Positions 8,102 to 16,345 of a stretch of 37,692 bases of DNA are shown here, one piece after another. The stretch spans positions 1 through 37,692 of the forward strand of contig MPCW01000018.1 of assembly GCA_001874325.1 (NCBI GenBank), in the 5' to 3' direction. The notes under the pieces were generated by a model, which saw only the letters and a program-made list of their open reading frames with translations, was not told where the DNA came from and searched no databases. Origin of the DNA: Flavobacterium sp. MedPE-SWcel (GTDB taxonomy: Bacteria > Bacteroidota > Bacteroidia > Flavobacteriales > Flavobacteriaceae). Position numbers and translations under genes: made by a program. Each line of letters starts with the position of its first letter. The first letter of the stretch is position 1.

Positions 8102-9799
8102 TTAACCCTCTATAGGTTTCATATCACGAAGACGTAATTGTAACGATGTTTGCCCCTTCCAAGTATTTTCATCTACAGAGTAAACTGCATTAAACATTTC
8201 TCCACTACAAGCAATGTCCATCTTTTTAGCTAGGCCAAAGCCTATAGCCCCAAAACCTGCTGAGTTTTCTTGTTGCACAAAGAGTTTTAAATGCGTTCCA
8301 TCTCCTATTGGTTTACCAAAACCACTATCTTTTACACTATTCGTTAAAAACACAGGTGTCATATTACCTGGGCCAAAGGGTTCGAACTGCTGAAGTATTC
8401 TATTGAATTTAGGAGTAATCTCATCAAAGTCGATTTCCATATCTACACGGACTTCAGGTATTAACATATCTGGTTCGATTGTAGCAGCAACTACTTCTTC
8501 AAACTTAGCTTTGAACCCCTCATACTGCTCTTCTCGCAGCGTAAGTCCTGCTGCATACATATGCCCTCCAAATTGCTCTATGTATTCACTACAAGCTTCG
8601 AGCGCATTATACACATCGAATCCTTTTACAGAGCGTGCCGAAGCTGCTAGTTTATCGCCACTCTTAGTAAATACAAGCGTAGGTCTATAATAGGTCTCTA
8701 TAAGTCGTGAAGCTACTATACCTATCACTCCCTTGTGCCAAGCTTCGTTATACACTACCGTAGTATGTTTATCTTGCTCTTTATTATCTTCTATTTGCTG
8801 TAATGCTTGTGCTGTTATTTGTTTATCGAGTTCTTTACGATCAGCGTTTAAGGCTTCAATTTGCGATGCAAATTCTGTTGCTTGCATCATGTTAAACTCT
8901 GTAAGCAATTCTACAGCATCATTACCATGCTTTATACGTCCTGCCGCATTAATACGTGGCGCAACAGTAAACACCACATCACTTATAGTTAATTTAGGCT
9001 TCTTACTATTTTGTATTAATGCTTTTATTCCTGCTCTTGGGCTATTATTAATAACTTCTAACCCATATTTTGCTAGCGTACGGTTTTCTCCTGTTATAGG
9101 TACAATATCCGCTGCTATGGCAGTAGCTACTAAATCGAGATACAAAACAAGATCATTAATAGTTTGCCCTCTCTTACTCCCTAGTGCTTGTATTAGTTTG
9201 AAGCCTACTCCGCAACCGCATAACTCATTGTATGGGTAGTTACAGTCATCACGCTTAGGGTCGAGTACTGCAACAGCATCAGGCAATGTATCACCAGGGC
9301 GGTGATGATCGCAAACTATGAAATCAACTCCTTTATCTTTAGCATAAGCGATTTTATCAATGGCTTTTATACCACAGTCTAATGCTATTATTAAGGTGCA
9401 TTCATTATCGTGAGCATAATCAACACCAGCTATAGAAACACCATACCCCTCTTTATATCTATCGGGTATATAGGTAGCAACATTAGGATAATAGGATCGT
9501 AAGTAAGACGACACCAACGATACTGCTGTTGTACCATCTACATCATAATCACCAAAAACTAATATGTTTTCATTATTTGCTATCGCTGTTTCTATACGTT
9601 GCACCGCCTTATCCATATCTTTCATTAAATAAGGATCGTGCAAATCGTTTAACGATGGACGAAAAAATGCTTTTGCTTCTTCAAATGTTTCTATATCACG
9701 TTGCACTAATAGTCTAGCAACAGTATCATCTACATTTAAAACTTCGGCAAGATGTTCTATTTTTTGAGTATCGGAGTTTGGTTTTAAAGTCCAGCGCAT
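8102..9799 (-). CDS. recJ: Single-stranded-DNA-specific 5'-3' exonuclease RecJ
   Basis: Degrades single-stranded DNA 5' to 3' in recombination, mismatch and base-excision repair in the cytoplasm. It has 565 residues, the usual RecJ size. DHH-phosphoesterase motifs: DYDVDG (84-89), DCG (141-143), DHH (164-166), PRINAAGR (281-288), GVIGIVASR (357-365) and the DHHA1 motif GGH (411-413); an OB-fold-like C-terminus follows. The start MRWTLKPN is typical of flavobacterial RecJ. Its ATG follows the stop codon of the RES-domain gene with no spacer (TAAATG), so recJ is either translationally coupled to that accessory gene or driven from a promoter inside it. No terminator was seen between the two. Confidence 0.96.
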   Translation of the reverse strand: MRWTLKPNSDTQKIEHLAEVLNVDDTVARLLVQRDIETFEEAKAFFRPSLNDLHDPYLMKDMDKAVQRIETAIANNENILVFGDYDVDGTTAVSLVSSYLRSYYPNVATYIPDRYKEGYGVSIAGVDYAHDNECTLIIALDCGIKAIDKIAYAKDKGVDFIVCDHHRPGDTLPDAVAVLDPKRDDCNYPYNELCGCGVGFKLIQALGSKRGQTINDLVLYLDLVATAIAADIVPITGENRTLAKYGLEVINNSPRAGIKALIQNSKKPKLTISDVVFTVAPRINAAGRIKHGNDAVELLTEFNMMQATEFASQIEALNADRKELDKQITAQALQQIEDNKEQDKHTTVVYNEAWHKGVIGIVASRLIETYYRPTLVFTKSGDKLAASARSVKGFDVYNALEACSEYIEQFGGHMYAAGLTLREEQYEGFKAKFEEVVAATIEPDMLIPEVRVDMEIDFDEITPKFNRILQQFEPFGPGNMTPVFLTNSVKDSGFGKPIGDGTHLKLFVQQENSAGFGAIGFGLAKKMDIACSGEMFNAVYSVDENTWKGQTSLQLRLRDMKPIEG

Positions 9800-10954
9800 T
9801 TATTTATAAATTTCAGGAGAAAAAGAACTACTTTCAGCATCAAAATAAAGTGAAGGCACACAATAAACAGACTCACATAACCTCTTCTTTAAAATAGATT
9901 CTATTTTCCCAAAGGCAGTTACCGAATACACACTTCTAACATCATTAACCAACCGAATCCCTCTCGAATCCTCATAACCTACTGGATAACCATGTTTTGC
10001 ACCAGTATTACGCGATACATCAATTAATTCTTCCACATCTAAATTAGTTGGCTCAGTTAAATAGAAAGCATCAGTTAAACTAGAGCAAAATCCTGCCTCT
10101 TTTATGTTTTTTACTGGGAAAACATAATTATAAGCTGATAAATTTGATATTTTAGAATAGTCTACTTTTGTAGAAGGAAATTTTATTCCGTGAACATCCG
10201 AATTATTTGCTACATACTGTAACAACAATTGAGGAACTATATATTCTGACTTAAAATTAGCATTCCTGTTTTTTACTTTTATTGAACAAATTAATGCTAA
10301 CGGGTATATTACAAGATAATTATTAATCAGATCTAATTGATCCGTTTCATTCAAACCATTTAATGATTTAATAAAGTCTTTAGGTCTTTCAATCTTAATA
10401 ACATTCAACTCTTGTATGTTTTCATATTTAGAAAACCACATTTTTTTTATATCACTCCTATCAAACTCTTCCCAACAAACATATGCAGAATCAGCTAAAT
10501 AAAGTGCCGGAAAACCAGGTACACTATATCTATTTGTAGACACAAAGTGACGATTTTCAAATTTCACATGAAAATTATCCTCTCTAGCTAATTGTTTGTA
10601 ATCACATATTCTTGCTCTATAAAAAATATTCTTGCAAGGAATCGATTGAATACTACTTGGAATTTTCTTTGAAACAGCCTCTTGGATATACTGATTAAAC
10701 TCTTGCGTTGCTTCAAGTATATTACCTGAATAGTATAATTTAAGTATTTCCGAAATTGACGATCTAAACCTTTCAATCTTGATCCTAATTCTTTCAGCTA
10801 TATCAGCATCTATTGAAGGAGATATATCATTCACATATTGATTATAATACTCTTCTAACAGTGAGTCTACAAAACTTGGAAAATACTTTTCTCCTTCCTG
10901 TTGAACAGGAAAGTCTAATGACTCTAATTGATATTTTAAACGATTGATATTCAT
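9800..10954 (-). CDS. RES-domain protein with a helical N-terminal extension
   Basis: RES domains are ADP-ribosyltransferase-like folds; characterised members are NAD+-degrading or NAD+-modifying toxins paired with Xre/DUF2384 antitoxins. Here the RES core spans about 110-285 of 384 residues, with FYRAR (111-115), NRYS (141-144), ALYLADS (150-156), the acidic WEEF (161-164) and YIVPQLLLQY (238-247). Residues 1-105 form a helical, charged domain not found in small RES toxins, and 290-384 an extra C-terminal part. No small antitoxin gene lies beside it: the upstream gene is an Imm59-like protein behind a REP-like repeat, and downstream is recJ with no spacer. The A+T-rich composition and the position between two conserved housekeeping genes suggest acquired DNA. 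Toxin function is unproven. Confidence 0.75.
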   Translation of the reverse strand: MNINRLKYQLESLDFPVQQEGEKYFPSFVDSLLEEYYNQYVNDISPSIDADIAERIRIKIERFRSSISEILKLYYSGNILEATQEFNQYIQEAVSKKIPSSIQSIPCKNIFYRARICDYKQLAREDNFHVKFENRHFVSTNRYSVPGFPALYLADSAYVCWEEFDRSDIKKMWFSKYENIQELNVIKIERPKDFIKSLNGLNETDQLDLINNYLVIYPLALICSIKVKNRNANFKSEYIVPQLLLQYVANNSDVHGIKFPSTKVDYSKISNLSAYNYVFPVKNIKEAGFCSSLTDAFYLTEPTNLDVEELIDVSRNTGAKHGYPVGYEDSRGIRLVNDVRSVYSVTAFGKIESILKKRLCESVYCVPSLYFDAESSSFSPEIYK

Positions 10955-10972
10955 AATCTGTTTTGTGTAAAA

Positions 10973-11038
10973 TTCTAGATTCCTTCCTCCGTCGGAATGA
11001 CGATCAACCCTATCATTGTGAGTACAGTGTAACAGAAT
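10973..11038. repeat. REP-like dispersed repeat
   Basis: On the minus strand the segment reads GTCATTCCGACGGAGGAAGG followed by AATCTAGAA, with an internal ATTCC/GGAAT dyad. This resembles the GTCATTCCGA...GGAATCT intergenic repeats seen in many Bacteroidota genomes. It is much richer in G+C than its surroundings and separates the RES gene from the Imm59-like gene. Only one copy occurs in the window. Confidence 0.6.
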
Positions 11039-11050
11039 GAAAAAAATCCT

Positions 11051-11485
11051 TTATTCAGATGGATATTCCTGCTTTAATCCTATTACTTTTCTAACATCAC
11101 ATCCAAAAACAAATGTCCTATAAGAAAAAAGGTGTTTCCCGTTATAAGGTATTTCATCTTGAAAAAAAGCAATATTCATTTCGTTAAGTTTATTACCTAA
11201 CTCGATTGACTTCATTTTGTTCTGGGTAAAACCTATACAATGCGCTTTTGCCCACTTATCAGCTTTAATCTGATTATATGCATATATTGTTGCTTCACTC
11301 TCAGTTACAAAATATTTTAAATTATCTCTTTCTCCACGCTCTGTATAATACCAAATAAACAATCCTCCCGAATTATCAATACCAAACCCTTCATAAATAA
11401 AATTGCCATTAATAGAATAGCTATCAAAATTAAAGCAATTTTCCTTCATCCATTGTTCAAGTTCTCTAATTGTCTTTAGCAGCAT
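11051..11485 (-). CDS. Hypothetical protein, possibly Imm59-like
   Basis: A cytoplasmic-type protein of 144 residues without signal peptide. The first 75 residues contain a short helix followed by GLFIWYYTERGERDN and FVTESEATIYAYNQI, a pattern I associate with immunity protein 59 (a G-x-W-x-VYYxERG strand followed by ESEA and an amphipathic helix). The second half contains KLNEMNIAFFQDEIPYNGKHLF, FVFGCDVRKVIGL, and has no recognised fold. The family match is from memory and weak to moderate. No toxin gene with a polymorphic-toxin architecture is adjacent; the nearest accessory gene is the RES-domain protein 96 nt downstream on the same strand. It may be an orphan immunity gene, or unrelated. 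Confidence 0.55.
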   Translation of the reverse strand: MLLKTIRELEQWMKENCFNFDSYSINGNFIYEGFGIDNSGGLFIWYYTERGERDNLKYFVTESEATIYAYNQIKADKWAKAHCIGFTQNKMKSIELGNKLNEMNIAFFQDEIPYNGKHLFSYRTFVFGCDVRKVIGLKQEYPSE

Positions 11486-11502
11486 GTCTCAAATGTATAT
11501 TA

Positions 11503-12180
11503 TTACTTTCCAGACTTCCCTCCAACCACAACAACAATCTCACCTTTTGGCGCATGTGCCTCAAAATGTGCGAAAACTTCTGTAGCTGTACCACGAACGG
11601 TTTGTTCATGTAATTTACTTAACTCTCGTGACACCGATACTGGACGATTTTCTCCAAAGTATTTTACAAAATCGCCTAATGTTTTTATTAACTTATGTGG
11701 CGACACATAAAACACTATAGTACGAGTTTCTTCAGCTAATAGTAAAAAACGGGTTTGTCTTCCTTTTTTATCAGGCAAGAATCCTTCAAAAACAAACTTA
11801 TCATTAGGCAGTCCGCTATTTACAAGTGCAGGTACAAAAGCCGTAGCACCTGGTAGGCACTCTACATCAATATTATTTTCTACACAAGCACGGGTAAGTA
11901 AAAACCCAGGGTCGGATATTGCAGGTGTTCCCGCATCAGATATTAAAGCAATAGTTTCACCCGCCTCTAAACGTTTCACTACATTTTCTACCGTTTTATG
12001 CTCGTTGTGCATGTGGTGACTATGCATGTGAGTAGTAATTTCAAAATGTTTCATTAACTTACCACTCGTTCGGGTATCCTCGGCAAGTATTAAATCGGCT
12101 TCCTTTAGTACTTTTATAGCCCTAAAGGTCATATCTTCTAGGTTCCCTATAGGTGTGGGAACTATATAGAGTTTACTCAT
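11503..12180 (-). CDS. rsmI: 16S rRNA (cytidine-1402-2'-O)-methyltransferase
   Basis: Methylates the 2'-hydroxyl of C1402 in 16S rRNA using S-adenosylmethionine, in the cytoplasm. It has 225 residues with the tetrapyrrole-methylase fold motifs: PTPIGNLEDMT near the N-terminus, LAEDTR (33-37), ALISDAGTPAISDPG and the LPGATAFVPALV segment, then GFLP and FYVSPHKL in the C-terminal half. Length and order match the family. Its ATG overlaps the stop codon of the upstream acidic protein by one base (TAATG), which indicates translational coupling and a two-gene operon. Confidence 0.95.
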   Translation of the reverse strand: MSKLYIVPTPIGNLEDMTFRAIKVLKEADLILAEDTRTSGKLMKHFEITTHMHSHHMHNEHKTVENVVKRLEAGETIALISDAGTPAISDPGFLLTRACVENNIDVECLPGATAFVPALVNSGLPNDKFVFEGFLPDKKGRQTRFLLLAEETRTIVFYVSPHKLIKTLGDFVKYFGENRPVSVSRELSKLHEQTVRGTATEVFAHFEAHAPKGEIVVVVGGKSGK

Positions 12181-13079
12181 TAATCAAATTTTTTCTCAAC
12201 CATTCCCATAAATCGCTCTTCATACTCTTCTTTATCTGCCCAATTGTTATAATCTGGTTTAACAAGGTCTTTTATAAAAGTACGGGCATCGCTAAATTTA
12301 GTTAATGTATTTAATTGTGACAGCACACGATTAAGATCTTCTCCGCTACCATTAAAAAGATGTTTTTCAAAGGCGATACGGTCATTAAGTCCTATATCAA
12401 TCGTTTTACTAAAAGCATCGTTAAGCGATCGTGTTTCTGCAATTGTTTGTGTTTCGGGAGCAGTTTCTGTAGACGTGGCTACAGGCTCTTCTGCTTTTGG
12501 CTCCCAGTTTTGCCAATTATTTGCTACAGGCGTTTCTTCTACCTCAGCAGTTTCTTCTGTTCTTTTAACAAACTCTGGTTCTTGATAATCCTGAAAATCT
12601 TCAATAGAAACCTCTTTTTTTGCAACAGGCTCTTCTACATCTTCTTTTTTATCAAAAGCTATATCAAAAAGAGGTTGATCTGGAGTTTCTTCCTTAACAG
12701 GTGCTTTCTCCTCCTCTATCACTTCCATTGTCGCAACAGGAGTTTCTGGCTCTTCTGCTACTACAACTTTTTCTTCTTCAACCTCAACAACAGGTTCAGG
12801 CTGTACTTCTTTAACTTCCTCTACTATCGCTGGCTCTTCTACAACTTTAGCTTCCTCTTTAACAGGAGCATTGTACACCTCTTCTACCATTGCCTCTGCC
12901 GATGCATAGCCTATTGTAGGCTTTACTTCTCCAAAGTTATCCTCTACAAATTTAAGCACTGATAGCTTTTCATACAGCTTCAATGTTTCTTGTTGTAGTT
13001 GATCTATATCAGCTCTATTATTTAATTTTAATACCCTGTGAGCAATACTAATTAATTCAGCTTCTAACTTTTTCTTCAT
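12180..13079 (-). CDS. Acidic, low-complexity Bacteroidota protein upstream of rsmI
   Basis: A cytoplasmic protein of 299 residues, no signal peptide. Residues 1-55 are a predicted helical domain (MKKKLEAELISIAHRVLKL, RADIDQLQQETLKLYEKL). Residues 70-215 are low-complexity Glu/Val/Pro-rich sequence (VEEV, EEEK, EEPVA repeats). Residues 216-299 form a conserved-looking helical domain (LNDAFSKTIDIGLNDRIAFEKHLFNG and DLVKPDYNNWADK). Two ordered domains joined by a long acidic linker suggest a binding or scaffolding protein rather than an enzyme. It is translationally coupled to rsmI and divergent from tdk. I know no function for it; similar genes recur in this position in Flavobacteriia as far as I recall. 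Confidence 0.8.
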   Translation of the reverse strand: MKKKLEAELISIAHRVLKLNNRADIDQLQQETLKLYEKLSVLKFVEDNFGEVKPTIGYASAEAMVEEVYNAPVKEEAKVVEEPAIVEEVKEVQPEPVVEVEEEKVVVAEEPETPVATMEVIEEEKAPVKEETPDQPLFDIAFDKKEDVEEPVAKKEVSIEDFQDYQEPEFVKRTEETAEVEETPVANNWQNWEPKAEEPVATSTETAPETQTIAETRSLNDAFSKTIDIGLNDRIAFEKHLFNGSGEDLNRVLSQLNTLTKFSDARTFIKDLVKPDYNNWADKEEYEERFMGMVEKKFD

Positions 13080-13119
13080 AACTTTTAGAATTAAACGGAG
13101 GCGTGCAATAGTTTTTTAA

Positions 13120-13127
13120 TAAATTTG
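13120..13127 (+). promoter_or_regulatory. -7 promoter element TAAATTTG of tdk
   Basis: Exact TAnnTTTG match. Transcription would begin near 13134, after the in-frame TTG at 13130, so the ATG at 13181 must be the start. The resulting leader of about 47 nt contains a perfect 8-bp hairpin at 13141-13159 (AACAGAAA/TTTCTGTT, 3-nt loop). Confidence 0.6.
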
Positions 13128-13180
13128 TTTTGTACAAAGTAACAGAAAACATTTCTGTTTTACTGCCTGAAAAATACAAA

Positions 13181-13801
13181 ATGTTTCTCGAAAATACAGT
13201 AAACCATAAAGAGCAATTTGGCTGGATTGAAGTAATATGCGGTTCGATGTTCTCTGGTAAAACCGAAGAATTGATACGCCGACTTAAAAGAGCACAATTT
13301 GCGCAACAAAAAGTCGAAATCTTTAAACCTGCTATAGATACTCGTTACCATGATGAAATGGTAATATCACACGACGCTAACGAAATACGCTCTACACCCG
13401 TACCTGCTGCTGCTAATATTCGTATACTAGCACTAGGCTGTGACGTTATAGGCATAGATGAAGCTCAATTTTTTGACGATGAGATTATAGCCGTATGCAA
13501 TGACCTTGCTAATAGCGGTGTGCGTGTTGTTGTAGCTGGACTAGACATGGATTTTAAAGGAAATCCTTTTGGACCTATGCCTGCACTTATGGCTACTGCC
13601 GAGTATGTAACAAAAGTACATGCCGTGTGTACTAGAACGGGTAACCTTGCTAACTATAGTTTTAGAAAAGGAAGTAATGATAATCTTGTACTTCTTGGTG
13701 AAACCGAAGAATATGAACCTCTAAGTCGGGCTGCTTATTATAGAGCCATGAGAGAGGTACAACCCAAAGATGAGGGGAAGGACACTACAGAAGAGAATTA
13801 A
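13181..13801 (+). CDS. tdk: Thymidine kinase, type II
   Basis: Phosphorylates thymidine with ATP in the pyrimidine salvage pathway, cytoplasmic. The 206-residue reading from ATG 13181 begins MFLENTVNHKEQFGWIEVIC, typical of flavobacterial Tdk; the longer TTG reading (13130) starts ahead of the transcription start. The P-loop GSMFSGKT is at 21-28, the DEAQFF motif follows GCDVIGI, and the lasso/substrate region with NYSFRKG follows VHAVC. The usual CxxC zinc ribbon is not intact: where a second Cys is expected the sequence reads CTRTG. It is separated by 34 nt from murF-alr on the same strand, so the two are probably co-transcribed. Confidence 0.95.
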   Translation: MFLENTVNHKEQFGWIEVICGSMFSGKTEELIRRLKRAQFAQQKVEIFKPAIDTRYHDEMVISHDANEIRSTPVPAAANIRILALGCDVIGIDEAQFFDDEIIAVCNDLANSGVRVVVAGLDMDFKGNPFGPMPALMATAEYVTKVHAVCTRTGNLANYSFRKGSNDNLVLLGETEEYEPLSRAAYYRAMREVQPKDEGKDTTEEN

Positions 13802-13835
13802 AGAATAGCAATCTATTCTTATAAAAACCAAAAAC

Positions 13836-16283
13836 TTGAGTTTAAACATACAGGACATTGCCGTTTCTATACAGGCTCGATTTAATGATACATCGAAGCA
13901 AGAGGCTATAGATAATGTTTCTATAGACAGCCGATCGTTACAAAACAATGGAGGTACTTTGTTTTTTGCTCTAACAGGGCAAAATAGTGATGGACATTAT
14001 TATATACCTGATCTTATAAAAAAAGGAGTTACTTGTTTTGTAGTTACTCACATTCCTGAAACAGCCATTAACAATGCTAACTTTCTTGTTGTTGATGACA
14101 CCTTAAAAGCATTACAAGGTTTTGCTAAGTATTACCGACAATTATTCAACTTCCCTATAATTACCGTAACAGGTAGTAACGGAAAAACCATAGTTAAAGA
14201 ATGGCTTAACTACCTATTAAGCCCTGATTATAACATTGTAAGAAGCCCTAAAAGTTATAACTCACAAGTGGGTGTACCCTTATCTGTTATAGGGATTAAC
14301 GAAAAACATAATTTAGGAATTTTTGAAGCTGGTATCTCGACATCGGGCGAAATGGAAAAACTCGAAGCCATAATACAACCTAATATAGGTATCCTTACTA
14401 ATATAGGTACTGCTCATGATGAAGGTTTTGCAAATCGAAAGGAAAAAATACAAGAAAAGCTAAAACTCTTTAGTAATGTAGCCTTACTTATACTTCAAAA
14501 AAATGAAGTTGTAGAGAAGCTACTACCAAATAGCACAAAGACATTTACTTGGAGTTATGATATTGATGGAGACATTACCATTAAACGAACAATAAAATCT
14601 ACCAAGACAATACTAAAAATTAAAAACAACAGCAGTAAAAGCAATTTTAAGGTTCGTATTCCTTTTACAGGTGATGCAGCTATAGAGAATGCTATAAACT
14701 GTATTATGATGTTGTTACATCTTGGTTATGATGATGATGTAATTACTAATCGTATTGCCAATCTATACCCTGTAGAGCTACGCTTACAAGTAAAAGACGG
14801 TATTAATAACTGTACTATTATAGATGATAGTTATAGTTGTGATTATCAATCATTAAAAATAGCTCTTGACTTTTTAGAACAACAAAAAACACATCAAAAT
14901 AAAACACTAATTATATCAGATGTGTTTCAGAGTGGATTTACTACAGAGGAGCTATATACCAAAGTAGGACAGCTTATTACAACCCATAAAATAAATAAAG
15001 TAATAGGCATAGGTAAAATAGTCACCAAACAATTAGCTGATTTCCCTAACTTCTATCCATACAAAACTACGCAAGAGTTTTTAACACAATTAAACGCTAA
15101 TGCTTTTGAAGAAGAAACTATACTAATAAAAGGTGCTCGTAGTTTTCGTTTTGAAGAAATAGTAGTATTACTAGAAGAAAAAACGCATGAAACGGTTTTA
15201 GAAATCAATTTAACCGCTATAACTCATAACTTCAATTTTTATCGTTCGCTATTAAAACCCGAAACCAAAATAATGGTTATGGTAAAAGCCTTTGGCTATG
15301 GTAGCGGTAATTATGAAATTGCTAAAACACTATCTCATCATAAAGTAGATTATCTAGGTGTAGCCTTTGCAGATGAAGGTGTAGCCTTACGTAATGCAGG
15401 TATTACTACTCCAATTGTAGTAATGAATCCTGAAAGTAGTGCCTTTAGCGCAATGACAGCCTATAACTTAGAACCCGAAATATATTCTATTCGTGAGCTT
15501 AATGCTTTTATAGACCTTGCTAAAAAGAAAAACCTATCTAATTACCCAATACATCTAAAATTAGATACAGGCATGCATCGTCTTGGTTTTAAAGAAAATC
15601 AAATACCTGAACTAATTAACTTATTACAAAATAATAATTTCGTAGCAGTACAAAGTATATTTTCGCACCTTTCGGCAAGTGATGATCCAAAGCTTAGTGC
15701 TTTCACAAAACAACAAATAGCTTTATTTGAACAAACATCATTAACCGTTACAAATGCTTTAAAGATAAATCCAATACGCCATATTCTTAATACTTCAGGC
15801 ATATACAATTATCCCGAAGCGCAATATGACATGGTGCGACTAGGTATTGGTTTATATGGTGTAGGTAATGATGCAAAAGAGCGGAAGCAATTACTGAATG
15901 TAAGCACACTAAAAACTATTATCTTACAAACAAAAGACATAGAAGAAGGCGAAAGTGTGGGTTATAGCAGAAAGTTTATGGCTACTCAAAAAACACGTAT
16001 TGCCACATTACCCATAGGCTATGCCGATGGTATACCACGTGCTTGGGGCAATGGTAAAGGCTATGTTATTATTAAAAATAGAAAAGCACCAATAATAGGT
16101 AATATTTGTATGGATATGCTAATGGTAGACATTACATCTATTAAATGTAATGAGGGAGATACTGCCATACTTTTCGGTAAAAACCCATCTGTTGTAACTA
16201 TTGCCAAAGCTCTAAATACAATTACTTACGAGGTTTTAGCAGGCATCTCTCATCGTGTAAAACGAATTTTTTATAAAGTGTAA
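13836..16283 (+). CDS. murF-alr: Bifunctional MurF ligase / alanine racemase
   Basis: Fuses two peptidoglycan precursor enzymes. The N-terminal half (about 1-440) is UDP-N-acetylmuramoyl-tripeptide:D-Ala-D-Ala ligase, with P-loop GSNGKT (113-118), EAGISTSGEME, NIGTAHDEGF and the DDSYSCD segment. The C-terminal half (about 453-815) is PLP-dependent alanine racemase, with the Schiff-base Lys484 in MVKAFGYGSG, LDTGMHRLGF, SVGYSRKF, GYADGIPR and GNICMDMLMVDIT. The full length of 815 residues is normal for this fusion, which is widespread in Bacteroidota. The start is a TTG (13836): no in-frame ATG occurs before essential MurF sequence. It follows tdk by 34 nt. The racemase product D-Ala feeds Ddl and then the ligase half, so the fusion links steps of one route. 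Confidence 0.95.
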   Translation: MSLNIQDIAVSIQARFNDTSKQEAIDNVSIDSRSLQNNGGTLFFALTGQNSDGHYYIPDLIKKGVTCFVVTHIPETAINNANFLVVDDTLKALQGFAKYYRQLFNFPIITVTGSNGKTIVKEWLNYLLSPDYNIVRSPKSYNSQVGVPLSVIGINEKHNLGIFEAGISTSGEMEKLEAIIQPNIGILTNIGTAHDEGFANRKEKIQEKLKLFSNVALLILQKNEVVEKLLPNSTKTFTWSYDIDGDITIKRTIKSTKTILKIKNNSSKSNFKVRIPFTGDAAIENAINCIMMLLHLGYDDDVITNRIANLYPVELRLQVKDGINNCTIIDDSYSCDYQSLKIALDFLEQQKTHQNKTLIISDVFQSGFTTEELYTKVGQLITTHKINKVIGIGKIVTKQLADFPNFYPYKTTQEFLTQLNANAFEEETILIKGARSFRFEEIVVLLEEKTHETVLEINLTAITHNFNFYRSLLKPETKIMVMVKAFGYGSGNYEIAKTLSHHKVDYLGVAFADEGVALRNAGITTPIVVMNPESSAFSAMTAYNLEPEIYSIRELNAFIDLAKKKNLSNYPIHLKLDTGMHRLGFKENQIPELINLLQNNNFVAVQSIFSHLSASDDPKLSAFTKQQIALFEQTSLTVTNALKINPIRHILNTSGIYNYPEAQYDMVRLGIGLYGVGNDAKERKQLLNVSTLKTIILQTKDIEEGESVGYSRKFMATQKTRIATLPIGYADGIPRAWGNGKGYVIIKNRKAPIIGNICMDMLMVDITSIKCNEGDTAILFGKNPSVVTIAKALNTITYEVLAGISHRVKRIFYKV

Positions 16284-16298
16284 TTACTTTTTTGTAAA

Positions 16299-16327
16299 TT
16301 GCTGGTACCGGAAAACAATTATATTTA
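16299..16327 (+). promoter_or_regulatory. Possible mscL promoter
   Basis: A TTG at 16299-16301 is followed after 18 nt by TATATTTA (16320-16327), one base away from TAnnTTTG. Spacing is one base under the usual 19-21, so this is a moderate match. Confidence 0.4.
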
Positions 16328-16345
16328 ACCTCAAAATTTAACTTT

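Noticed and set aside
8733..9239. 168-codon plus-strand frame inside recJ
   Set aside because: Antisense shadow of conserved RecJ motifs.
9800..11485. RES gene plus the upstream gene as a classical toxin-antitoxin pair
   Set aside because: The upstream protein lacks an Xre/DUF2384-like sequence, the genes are 96 nt apart with a repeat between them, and no overlap exists.
12360..12962. 200-codon plus-strand frame opposite the acidic protein
   Set aside because: Its Phe/Cys/Arg-rich sequence is the mirror of Glu/Val-rich codons on the other strand.
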